DNA from: Methanomassiliicoccales archaeon LGM-RCC1
GTDB lineage: Archaea; Thermoplasmatota; Thermoplasmata; Methanomassiliicoccales; Methanomethylophilaceae
Assembly: GCA_030168575.1 (NCBI GenBank)
Contig: CP115555.1
Coordinates: forward strand, 372,001 to 436,000
Direction of reading: 5' to 3'
DNA length: 64,000 bases
Below, in pieces: positions 16,698 to 23,083 of the stretch. Position 1 is the first letter of the stretch. Every line of letters starts with the position of its first letter. The position numbers were made by a program, and so were the translations under genes. Below the pieces are notes generated by a model. It was not told the DNA's origin and searched no databases. It was given only the letters and a program-made list of their open reading frames with translations.

Positions 16698-17645
16698 TCA
16701 GGGCCTCAATGTGAACGGCCTGTTGTTCCTGTTACCATATACCCTCGCCATGGCAAGGGACTCCTTTCCTCTGGCGTAGTAGAGCTCGGTGGTCTTGGTT
16801 GAAGCATGCCCCATCATGACCGAGACATCCTCGACCTGATTACCGCAGTCGAGGAGCCTCTGCCCGAATGCCCTGCGGCCCGAGCGCAGCTCTATCTTTG
16901 TGCCAAGGATCCTCTCGATGGGTGCCTTCAGCTTGCAGAATCCCTGCTGGGTGTAGAACTCCCCTCCCCTCTGCATCGGAGGGAACAGAGAATCGGTCTC
17001 CATTCCGAGCATCGCAAGCCTCTTCTTCCTCTCTTCGACGTACCTGAGGATGATGTCCTCGACGCCGTCCATGACGATGGCGGTACGCTGATGTCCGTAG
17101 CTTCCCTCCCCCTTGACATGGACGATGCGGAGGAACACCTGACCCTGAGGTCCGGTGAGCACATCCGATGCGTACATCTTGCGGGCCTCCTGTGTGCGGA
17201 GACCTGCGCTGGAGCAGAGAAGGATGGCAGTGCACCCCTCGAGGATCTCGAAGCTCTCGGTAGACCTGCCTAACTCTATCACCCTGTCGATGACGGAGTT
17301 GAGCATCGGATCCTTCATGCCGTTGTATGCATGAGGTCTATAGATGGCATCGAAATCCCTGAATTCCTTGACCACTTCATTACCGACCGATTTGCAAAGC
17401 TGATTCAGAAGACAGAGGTCCTTGCTGAGGGTGGCGTCGCTGATGTTGTTGCTGCGCCTGAACCCCACATACGCTTCGATGTCGTCGGTGGTTATCTTCC
17501 TAGGGTTATTGGTTGAGACCTTACCCTCCTCGTAGAGGATCTTGAAGTTATCCGCTATCAGACGGAGCTTCCTCTGCTTGTTGTACACGGTACTGGCGCT
17601 CTGATGCTGCGCGATCTTATCGATGTACTTGTTGACATCGGTCAT
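16698..17645 (-). CDS. int: tyrosine recombinase/integrase
   Basis: A 315-residue site-specific recombinase. The N-terminal SAM-like core-binding domain (1-105) is followed by the catalytic domain with R150 (S-A-G-L-R-T-Q-E-A), a Lys in V-H-V-K-G-E-G (about 178), R-R-A-F-G-Q-R-L (about 257-263), H280 (M-M-G-H-A-S) and the nucleophile Tyr near 289 (T-T-E-L-Y-Y). The box II His is replaced, as is common. I chose the ATG at 17645 because GAGGT sits 8 nt before it; an ATG five codons earlier lacks a site. It probably integrated this island at the adjacent tRNA-Met. Confidence 0.92.
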   Translation of the reverse strand: MTDVNKYIDKIAQHQSASTVYNKQRKLRLIADNFKILYEEGKVSTNNPRKITTDDIEAYVGFRRSNNISDATLSKDLCLLNQLCKSVGNEVVKEFRDFDAIYRPHAYNGMKDPMLNSVIDRVIELGRSTESFEILEGCTAILLCSSAGLRTQEARKMYASDVLTGPQGQVFLRIVHVKGEGSYGHQRTAIVMDGVEDIILRYVEERKKRLAMLGMETDSLFPPMQRGGEFYTQQGFCKLKAPIERILGTKIELRSGRRAFGQRLLDCGNQVEDVSVMMGHASTKTTELYYARGKESLAMARVYGNRNNRPFTLRP

Positions 17646-17659
17646 GAACTGGTACCTCA

Positions 17660-17806
17660 TCAGTATGCCCCCTGGGTGATGGTCGTTCTAATTGCTGGTT
17701 CTGTGGTGCTTCCTTGCATGATACATGCTGTGATCCCGATGGGTTCCGCACCTGTGCATGCATCATGTCCGCGGATTGCGGCTCCGTTCTCAGAACATCT
17801 TTTCAT
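17660..17806 (-). CDS. possible 48-residue leader ORF of the integrase
   Basis: An ATG at 17806 with GGAGACG about 8 nt upstream opens a 48-residue frame whose stop overlaps the first possible ATG of int. It has three Cys and a polar composition, with no family I recognise. The palindromic operator at 17835-17858 lies just upstream, so this ORF and int would share one regulated transcript. It could be an excisionase-like or leader peptide, or chance. Confidence 0.35.
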   Translation of the reverse strand: MKRCSENGAAIRGHDACTGAEPIGITACIMQGSTTEPAIRTTITQGAY

Positions 17807-17834
17807 GTGTTCGTCTCCTATACTGTCAGTCTTT

Positions 17835-17858
17835 GGGAAAATTTTCCCGTAAGGGGAA
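17835..17858. promoter_or_regulatory. GGGAA/TTCCC operator upstream of integrase
   Basis: A perfect 14-bp palindrome GGGAAAATTTTCCC (17835-17848) overlaps TTCCC-N5-GGGAA (17844-17858). The same GGGA...TTCCC...GGGAA series occurs at 18043-18064 before the divergent AbrB-type gene, suggesting one regulator controls both. Confidence 0.6.
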
Positions 17859-18042
17859 TATGCAAGAATGACCGGATCGGATAGGGCTTCTTTTCCGGAA
17901 TTTTGCTTGGAAATTATCGATTTTGATTCAATCAAGCTCAAATTCCGGGTCCAAATACCGTTTTTCTGTTCGGTCAATTTTGCCGTATTTTCCGTATTCG
18001 ACTGTATGGGTACGATTTCCTCAAAACTATTTAATACCTTTG

Positions 18043-18064
18043 GGGATAATTTCCCAATAGGGAA
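18043..18064. promoter_or_regulatory. GGGAA/TTCCC operator of the AbrB-type gene
   Basis: GGGA (18043-18046), then TTTCCC-AATA-GGGAAA as a perfect inverted repeat ending 3 bp before the ATG at 18068. TTTAATACC about 30 nt upstream of the ATG looks like the TATA box, so the operator covers the transcription start. Autoregulation is the likely reading. The rest of 17,807-18,042 shows no convincing gene. Confidence 0.6.
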
Positions 18065-18067
18065 AAT

Positions 18068-18415
18068 ATGGTTCAAGTTGGTAATAAGATCAAAATCGAC
18101 GCATCAGGAAGGATAACCATACCTTCAGAAATAATGAAACTCATGGATCTGGAGAAGAATTCCGATGAGGTCTATTGGGACATCAGTGGAAGGAAGGTCT
18201 GCTTGATGAAGGTCACCACGAAATACAACGGATTCGATTTCGAGACACAGGAGATAGAGGAGAGACTGAGAGATTATGAAGATCAATACCTTGTGAACTT
18301 CGATCCCGAGGTCGTCGACCCCGAGGAGATAGAGAGGCTTTCCAGAGAGCAATACCTCAAGGACAAGAAGAACAAGGAAGAGCTCCGCAGGCTCAAAAAC
18401 AAAGATAATCAGTGA
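18068..18415 (+). CDS. SpoVT/AbrB-type DNA-binding regulator
   Basis: A 115-residue protein whose first 50 residues form a SpoVT-AbrB swapped-hairpin domain (K-I-K-I-D-A-S-G-R-I-T-I-P-S-E-I, then D-I-S-G-R-K-V-C-L). The remainder is a highly charged coiled tail (E-E-L-R-R-L-K-N-K). Such domains occur in antitoxins (MazE) and regulators. The palindromes at its start and near int suggest autoregulation and control of the integrase. The next gene starts inside its stop (GTGA), so the two are coupled. Confidence 0.85.
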   Translation: MVQVGNKIKIDASGRITIPSEIMKLMDLEKNSDEVYWDISGRKVCLMKVTTKYNGFDFETQEIEERLRDYEDQYLVNFDPEVVDPEEIERLSREQYLKDKKNKEELRRLKNKDNQ

Positions 18416-19125
18416 CCGGTGACACTGTGGATACAGATATTCTAATCAGGAATACGATAAAGATAAGGGATGATTTCATCCATATATTGGATGGCGCAAA
18501 TATATCTTACCAGCCTATAGAGAAAAACCTTGGTGGCTTTGTTTTAATAACAGCATGTGGTGATCAGCAGATTATCCAGGTTGATCAAAAGGAACTCGAT
18601 TCGTTAAAAATGAGATGGAACACATGGGTCGATCATGTGAAACCATACTATGGACGCAATGATTGTGTCTATAAAGCAATAGTCCAGATTGATCAAAATA
18701 TAAAATGCGGATGGCGCGTGCATGATAAGGATTTGAACAAATTCAAAGAAAAGGTCAGATTCGCTCTTGATGGAATGCTGGAAATATTAGAAGAAGAACA
18801 GCAATACAAAATAAATGAACACGTTAATCTGATAGATTCAGAGCATATCACGATCAATATAACTACAAAAATTCTAACTTTAAACATAACCGATCTACAG
18901 GCAATATACCAAAAAGTTCGACAAATCGCCATAGATTCTGACATCTCTGAAGAAGATAGACAAGAAATCATCAATATCACTAAAGAAGGGGAGAACCATC
19001 CTGATGATATCAGTGTACTGAAAAGACTTGGTAACAGGATTCATAACAGATTGGAACAATACTCTCCCGAACTAGGAATTGTCAGTCTTTTCTTACAAAC
19101 ATTCGGACCTGCTCTCGGAATCTGA
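18412..19125 (+). CDS. unknown protein coupled to the AbrB-type gene
   Basis: A 237-residue protein translated from a GTG overlapping the stop of the AbrB-type gene. It is AT-rich relative to its neighbours, with a mixed alpha/beta N-terminal half (W-N-T-W-V-D-H-V-K-P-Y-Y) and a mainly helical C-terminal half. It ends in a hydrophobic segment (V-S-L-F-L-Q-T-F-G-P-A-L). No family is recognised. Coupling to an AbrB-type gene could mean a toxin partner, but no toxin motif is visible. Base composition suggests recent transfer. Confidence 0.6.
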   Translation: MTGDTVDTDILIRNTIKIRDDFIHILDGANISYQPIEKNLGGFVLITACGDQQIIQVDQKELDSLKMRWNTWVDHVKPYYGRNDCVYKAIVQIDQNIKCGWRVHDKDLNKFKEKVRFALDGMLEILEEEQQYKINEHVNLIDSEHITINITTKILTLNITDLQAIYQKVRQIAIDSDISEEDRQEIINITKEGENHPDDISVLKRLGNRIHNRLEQYSPELGIVSLFLQTFGPALGI

Positions 19126-19197
19126 CATTAAAATGTTACTAATTCCCAACTAAGGTAAACCTTTTACTCCCTTTTTCTATACTTAATAACGGACAGC

Positions 19198-19590
19198 ATG
19201 AATGAATCGTTCGATCTCGAAGAGATGATCTGGATCGGTGAAGAGGACATCGATGTCGTCACGGACAATGTGAAAAGATCCGGCATCCTGATAGACGAAT
19301 GGGATGAGGATCCTGAAGAGACCGGGGACCCATACACCAGATGCGAGATGTATGAATTCAAGGATATGAAAGTCGAGATGCTGTACATAGGCGAGAATGA
19401 TTATCCATCCGACATCCGTGCTACGATCGTAGTAGGGCACCAGACAAACGGTGTGATGGAGTATATCGTTCCTGAAGAAGAACTAAGGCCTACGCTTGAT
19501 TCGCATTCTGAAGTCACGGATCCATCATCACCTTTCATCAGAAAGAAATACCTCGAACTTTTGAATTACCGCGATGCTGATCGGAACTGA
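19198..19590 (+). CDS. acidic hypothetical protein
   Basis: A 130-residue very acidic protein (many Asp/Glu, e.g. E-W-D-E-D-P-E-E), with a middle segment V-G-H-Q-T-N-G-V and a basic stretch R-K-K-Y near the end. No family is recognised. A TTCTATACTTAATA promoter-like sequence lies just upstream, so it has its own transcript. A strongly acidic profile in a mobile region can mean a DNA-mimic or anti-restriction protein, but nothing specific shows it. Confidence 0.55.
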   Translation: MNESFDLEEMIWIGEEDIDVVTDNVKRSGILIDEWDEDPEETGDPYTRCEMYEFKDMKVEMLYIGENDYPSDIRATIVVGHQTNGVMEYIVPEEELRPTLDSHSEVTDPSSPFIRKKYLELLNYRDADRN

Positions 19591-19762
19591 TTAGATGAAC
19601 ACAATAGCGGAGTATGATGAAATGAATCACACCCCCTGGGATGTTTTCCACCCTTCATTCACTCGCGCAGGCATATCGTCCTTTCCATCTTCAATGTAAA
19701 GTAACGTATTGCTGCGCTTCGAACAGCCATTCCGGGTTTCAAACACCCAGGTTTGTGTTGTT

Positions 19763-20086
19763 ATGATCTATAGATACAAAGATCAGGAAAACAAAATAAA
19801 CTCCTTAAGAAACGACTTGGAAACCGATTACAGGATTTTGACCGGTGAGGTCGTCATCGAAAAGCTGAACGTGGAGGATCTGTACGAAATCGTCCGCTAC
19901 GGATGGGACAGGAACGACCTCCAGAAGATGCTGGACGAGCAGGACTACGCAGGCATCGGAATGGTGGCCGCATGGATAAGGGAATGCGGCAACGGAAGCG
20001 GATTCATGGTCGAGGACGACCCGTACGTGTATCCGCTTGACGAGGACGGCAACTACACCGAGGAAGGCCTTGGGAGGTGCTGCTGA
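19763..20086 (+). CDS. hypothetical protein, first of a plasmid-type operon
   Basis: A 107-residue acidic protein starting at the ATG at 19763; longer readings have no support. It contains L-Y-E-I-V-R-Y-G-W-D-R-N-D and an E-D-D-P-Y-V-Y-P-L-D-E-D-G tail. Its stop overlaps the next ATG as TGATG with GGGAGGTG in front, the first of a series of tight couplings through 21694. No family is recognised. Position and packing suggest a phage or plasmid accessory gene. Confidence 0.6.
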   Translation: MIYRYKDQENKINSLRNDLETDYRILTGEVVIEKLNVEDLYEIVRYGWDRNDLQKMLDEQDYAGIGMVAAWIRECGNGSGFMVEDDPYVYPLDEDGNYTEEGLGRCC

Positions 20087-20382
20087 TGGCGACTAGGCAG
20101 GAGCAGATCCTGATTCACCTGTACGGACAGTTGGGATACGGGAACACCTATGAGATGCCGTATAAGACAACTCAGGACGGCATCGCAGAAGCGATCGGAA
20201 TCTCCAGAAGCCAAGTGTCTGCAGAGATCAAGAAGCTGGAGGAGAAGGGGTTCGTATACCACCTCCAGAGGCACGTGACTTCCAGCCCTAAAAGGGCATA
20301 CGCGCACAGGATGTGCTACAGGCTGAACACGCTCGGCATCCTGACCGTGAAGGACATGCTCGCAAGCGGGGAGGTGGCCTGA
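20086..20382 (+). CDS. small winged-helix (MarR-like) protein
   Basis: A 98-residue wHTH protein: Q-E-Q-I-L-I-H-L-Y-G-Q-L-G-Y near the start, then T-Q-D-G-I-A-E-A-I-G-I-S-R-S-Q-V-S-A-E-I-K-K-L with a wing after it. It starts at the ATG at 20086 coupled (TGATG) to the previous gene. It probably regulates this operon; the ligand is unknown. Confidence 0.75.
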   Translation: MATRQEQILIHLYGQLGYGNTYEMPYKTTQDGIAEAIGISRSQVSAEIKKLEEKGFVYHLQRHVTSSPKRAYAHRMCYRLNTLGILTVKDMLASGEVA

Positions 20383-20679
20383 ATGCAGGATTGGCAGATA
20401 GCCGTGCTGAACTCCGAGGACCTGAGGGTGGACCAGGACCAGTACACTGGATACAGATTGGTCATCAGAAGGACTGACAAGGGCCACAGAATGAGCATCC
20501 CCGCGATTGTCGCGACCGTCAGGAAATCCAAGAGGAAACCGGTCATCATGTGCCCGGACGAGCCCTTCAGGGGGATGTTCGCGGACAGGAAAGAGGTCCT
20601 GGACATCCTGATGAGCACCGATGAATACGAGGAGTACACGGTGTGGATGGCAGAAGCGAAGATGAACGGGGTGATCTGA
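20383..20679 (+). CDS. hypothetical protein of the plasmid-type operon
   Basis: A 98-residue protein starting directly after the stop of the wHTH gene (no spacer) and ending in TGATG with the next. Mixed alpha/beta, with M-C-P-D-E-P-F-R-G-M-F-A-D-R-K-E in the centre and a helical C-terminus. No family is recognised. The tight spacing makes it a real gene. Confidence 0.65.
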   Translation: MQDWQIAVLNSEDLRVDQDQYTGYRLVIRRTDKGHRMSIPAIVATVRKSKRKPVIMCPDEPFRGMFADRKEVLDILMSTDEYEEYTVWMAEAKMNGVI

Positions 20680-21401
20680 TGGGGAACAGAGCCGTCATCA
20701 CGACCGAAGAGAACTTCGAGAAGAGGTCCGGACTCGGGATCTACCTTCACTGGAACGGAGGAAGGGACTCCGTCCAGGGATTCCTGGAGTACTGCAGGCT
20801 AAGGGCCTTCAGAAGACCGGAGAACGACGATTACGGATGGGCCAGGCTGGCCCAGGTTATCGGGAACTTCATGGGAGCCGACGGATGCTCCGTAGGAATA
20901 GACGACGTCAAGTGCCTTGACATGGACAACGGGGACAATGGAGTCTATCTGATGAAGGACTGGAAGATAGTCGGAAGGAGGTTCTACGATTCCACCTGGG
21001 AGCAGAACGAGTACGGACTGTGCGAGTTCTTACACTATCTGGACAAGGAACAGCCTGAGAATCAGCAGCTCGGCGGGGATATGATCGACTGCCTGATGCA
21101 CCACGGGAGGACGATTTCCGACGTCTGTTGGAACTATTCTTACGAGATGAACAAGAGGAAAGAGGAAGGGATGGGATGCACGGGATTCAAGATCGGATCG
21201 TACTACTCTCTGAACGAGAGGCAGCCTGACAAGATCCTCAGAGTTGTCGACAAACCGTTCATGGAACTCATCGTGGAGATGAACGAGGAAGAACTTACTC
21301 TTCCCAGATTCCAGTGGAAGGACGGAAGGGAGTCGATACTGGCCCCGGACGAGATGAGAGGACACATCTCCATCGATTCCACCAAGGAGGTGATCGCATG
21401 A
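20679..21401 (+). CDS. plasmid/phage-associated protein (L-H-W-N-G-G-R-D family)
   Basis: A 240-residue protein starting at the ATG at 20679 (TGATG overlap). The start M-G-N-R-A-V-I-T-T, then Y-L-H-W-N-G-G-R-D-S-V and Y-G-W-A-R-L-A-Q-V-I-G-N-F, match a family I know from Firmicutes plasmids, phages and conjugative elements. Its function is undefined. A bacterial-type element protein in an archaeal chromosome supports horizontal origin of this block. The next gene overlaps by 4 bp. Confidence 0.75.
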   Translation: MGNRAVITTEENFEKRSGLGIYLHWNGGRDSVQGFLEYCRLRAFRRPENDDYGWARLAQVIGNFMGADGCSVGIDDVKCLDMDNGDNGVYLMKDWKIVGRRFYDSTWEQNEYGLCEFLHYLDKEQPENQQLGGDMIDCLMHHGRTISDVCWNYSYEMNKRKEEGMGCTGFKIGSYYSLNERQPDKILRVVDKPFMELIVEMNEEELTLPRFQWKDGRESILAPDEMRGHISIDSTKEVIA

Positions 21402-21694
21402 GCCTGTTCGAGACGGGGACGGTAGTCATGACCTGCGATATCAGAGATCTAGTCTACTCTGACGAGCACGCAGAAGAAGTCGTACAGAATTGTCTGGAAA
21501 GACACTGCAAGGGCGACTGGGGAGACCTCTGTGAGGACGACAAGGCGATGAACAATGAATCTCTTGAAGCAGAGAAGAAAGGGGACTGGGCGGACAGCCT
21601 GTTCAGCAGCTACGAGACCGACGTCGGGAAGATATACGTAATCACGGAATGCGACAGGTCCGCAACAACGATACTTCTTTCAGACGAATATTGA
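21398..21694 (+). CDS. plasmid-related conserved protein
   Basis: A 98-residue protein starting at the ATG at 21398 (ATGA overlap). The pattern R-H-C-K-G-D-W-G-D-L-C-E-D-D, then N-N-E-S-L and I-T-E-C-D-R-S-A-T-T-I-L-L, is that of a small plasmid/ICE protein widespread in bacteria, sometimes mis-annotated as a restriction subunit. Function is unknown. It is the last gene of the 19.8-21.7 kb operon and is followed by a terminator hairpin. Confidence 0.75.
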   Translation: MSLFETGTVVMTCDIRDLVYSDEHAEEVVQNCLERHCKGDWGDLCEDDKAMNNESLEAEKKGDWADSLFSSYETDVGKIYVITECDRSATTILLSDEY

Positions 21695-21698
21695 ATAA

Positions 21699-21717
21699 TA
21701 AGGGGCGAAAGCCCCTT
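21699..21717 (+). terminator. terminator of the plasmid-type operon
   Basis: AAGGGGC-GAAA-GCCCCTT stem-loop (21700-21717) followed by TTA, directly after the last operon gene. The rest of the spacer to 21990 (about 270 bp) shows no gene. Confidence 0.65.
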
Positions 21718-21990
21718 TACATACCATCATGTTCGAATATTATCGGGTTAGGGGGCCTATCCTTGGACCCGATCATTGGAGGTCCCTGATTATTATCCGT
21801 ATCCTCTTTGCGATCATAATCAGAATGCTTGTAGAACGTACACGTCTGTGAAGATCATCTATTGGAAAACGTACAAATTGACATGACAAAACAGATGGAA
21901 GACGTGCAGATACCTCGTATCCGCAGATGGTTACGACAGGAATCATACTCGATGTGAGAATTCACTGGGACGGACCTTACTGATGCCATG

Positions 21991-22977
21991 TCACCGAACA
22001 GAATCGATCCTCTGCAACACCATAGTGCGAACTATGCTATCGATATCATCCCCTGCGGCCGCTTCCACCCCGAACGCATCGCATAGCATGCCTCTGATTA
22101 TTTCCAGGGGTACCCCGTACCCGTCATCCGCCATGGAATCCGCCCTGTGCATCACCGTATATGCGACATCCAGCGCGGCAGCCACGCCCTCATCCGAAAG
22201 GACGGTGTCCAGCCTCTCACTGAACTCCTCTCTGCCGATGCCCATGCCGGAATACCCGTACAGACGATTCCCGGTCAATCCCATCCTCTCCAGGACGTCC
22301 CTCGGCTCGAACGGCATCGGATGCTCGTCCCTCTTCCTCAGGGCCCATCCGACGGCGTCTATGACCGCTCTCGCGGCCGCTATGCCTATGTCCGAACCGG
22401 TACCGGTCCAGTTCTCGCGACCGCTCCCTCTGGGTGAGAACACGGCAACCGAATCGGATGTCGTCCCCGTCTCCAGGAACCCCTGTCTGAACATGGCAAC
22501 CGTCTTCCCTTCAACGATGGGGTTCATGATGTTCACCTTCGCGGCCAGGGTGAGGGGCTTGGGCGATACGACACCGATGTTGATGGTGCCCGGCCTAAGC
22601 GCCCTCATCCTCTTCATGGACGTCTCGGATTTCATCCCGTAGTCGGTCAGCTCCTCTCCGGCGATGACATGGTTCGCGAGGCCTGCGGTAGCGAAGGCGG
22701 TGACCTCGACTCCTCTGCATGCTGAGGACTTCACATTGAAGACCTGGTCCACCTCGGCCGCCGTCATCATGCCCACCGAGTTCTCCGGCAATCCCAGTGA
22801 ATCCCTGACGCCCGCGATCAGGGCCATGAAGTTCTCGCATTTGAAATCCTTCGGGACCTCCATGATGAACACGGCATCGGCCGCCGCCATCCCGCCGTTG
22901 AGAACGGCGCTGCTGAGGACCTCCATGGTCTCGGTGAACCTGATGGCCGCCACGGGCCAGCCTTTCATGTTATGCAT
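21991..22977 (-). CDS. cbiZ: adenosylcobinamide amidohydrolase CbiZ
   Basis: A 328-residue CbiZ, which removes the nucleotide loop from adenosyl-corrinoids to give adenosylcobyric acid, so that imported corrinoids can be rebuilt with the cell's own lower ligand. Family features: M-M-T-A-A-E-V near residue 70, V-T-A-F-A-T-A-G-L-A-N, G-T-I-N-I-G-V, and T-G-T-T-S-D-S-V-A-V-F with W-T-G-T-G-S-D-I-G. A C-terminal extension of about 90 residues follows. It lies at the opposite end of the cargo from the BtuCDF-like operon, in the same orientation. Confidence 0.88.
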   Translation of the reverse strand: MHNMKGWPVAAIRFTETMEVLSSAVLNGGMAAADAVFIMEVPKDFKCENFMALIAGVRDSLGLPENSVGMMTAAEVDQVFNVKSSACRGVEVTAFATAGLANHVIAGEELTDYGMKSETSMKRMRALRPGTINIGVVSPKPLTLAAKVNIMNPIVEGKTVAMFRQGFLETGTTSDSVAVFSPRGSGRENWTGTGSDIGIAAARAVIDAVGWALRKRDEHPMPFEPRDVLERMGLTGNRLYGYSGMGIGREEFSERLDTVLSDEGVAAALDVAYTVMHRADSMADDGYGVPLEIIRGMLCDAFGVEAAAGDDIDSIVRTMVLQRIDSVR

Positions 22978-23041
22978 ATGGATGCTCTTGATGAACGGAG
23001 GGATCGTTCCACCTTCTTCGGGGGAATGGATGTTAAGGTGA

Positions 23042-23065
23042 GGCCGCCCGGAATCCCGGACGGCC
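23042..23065 (-). terminator. 10-bp GC hairpin after the DUF4430/Big_2 gene
   Basis: GGCCGCCCGG-AATC-CCGGACGGCC (one G-T pair) directly downstream of the stop at 23084. No long T-run follows, so it may act as a transcript end or processing signal between this gene and cbiZ. Confidence 0.5.
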
Positions 23066-23083
23066 TTCGTTTACCAAAGGTTC

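Noticed and set aside
17807-18076. longer reading of the integrase leader frame (138 codons in total)
   Set aside because: Its first 90 codons run through both palindromic operators and the AbrB-type promoter; only the last 48 codons have a start with a ribosome-binding site.
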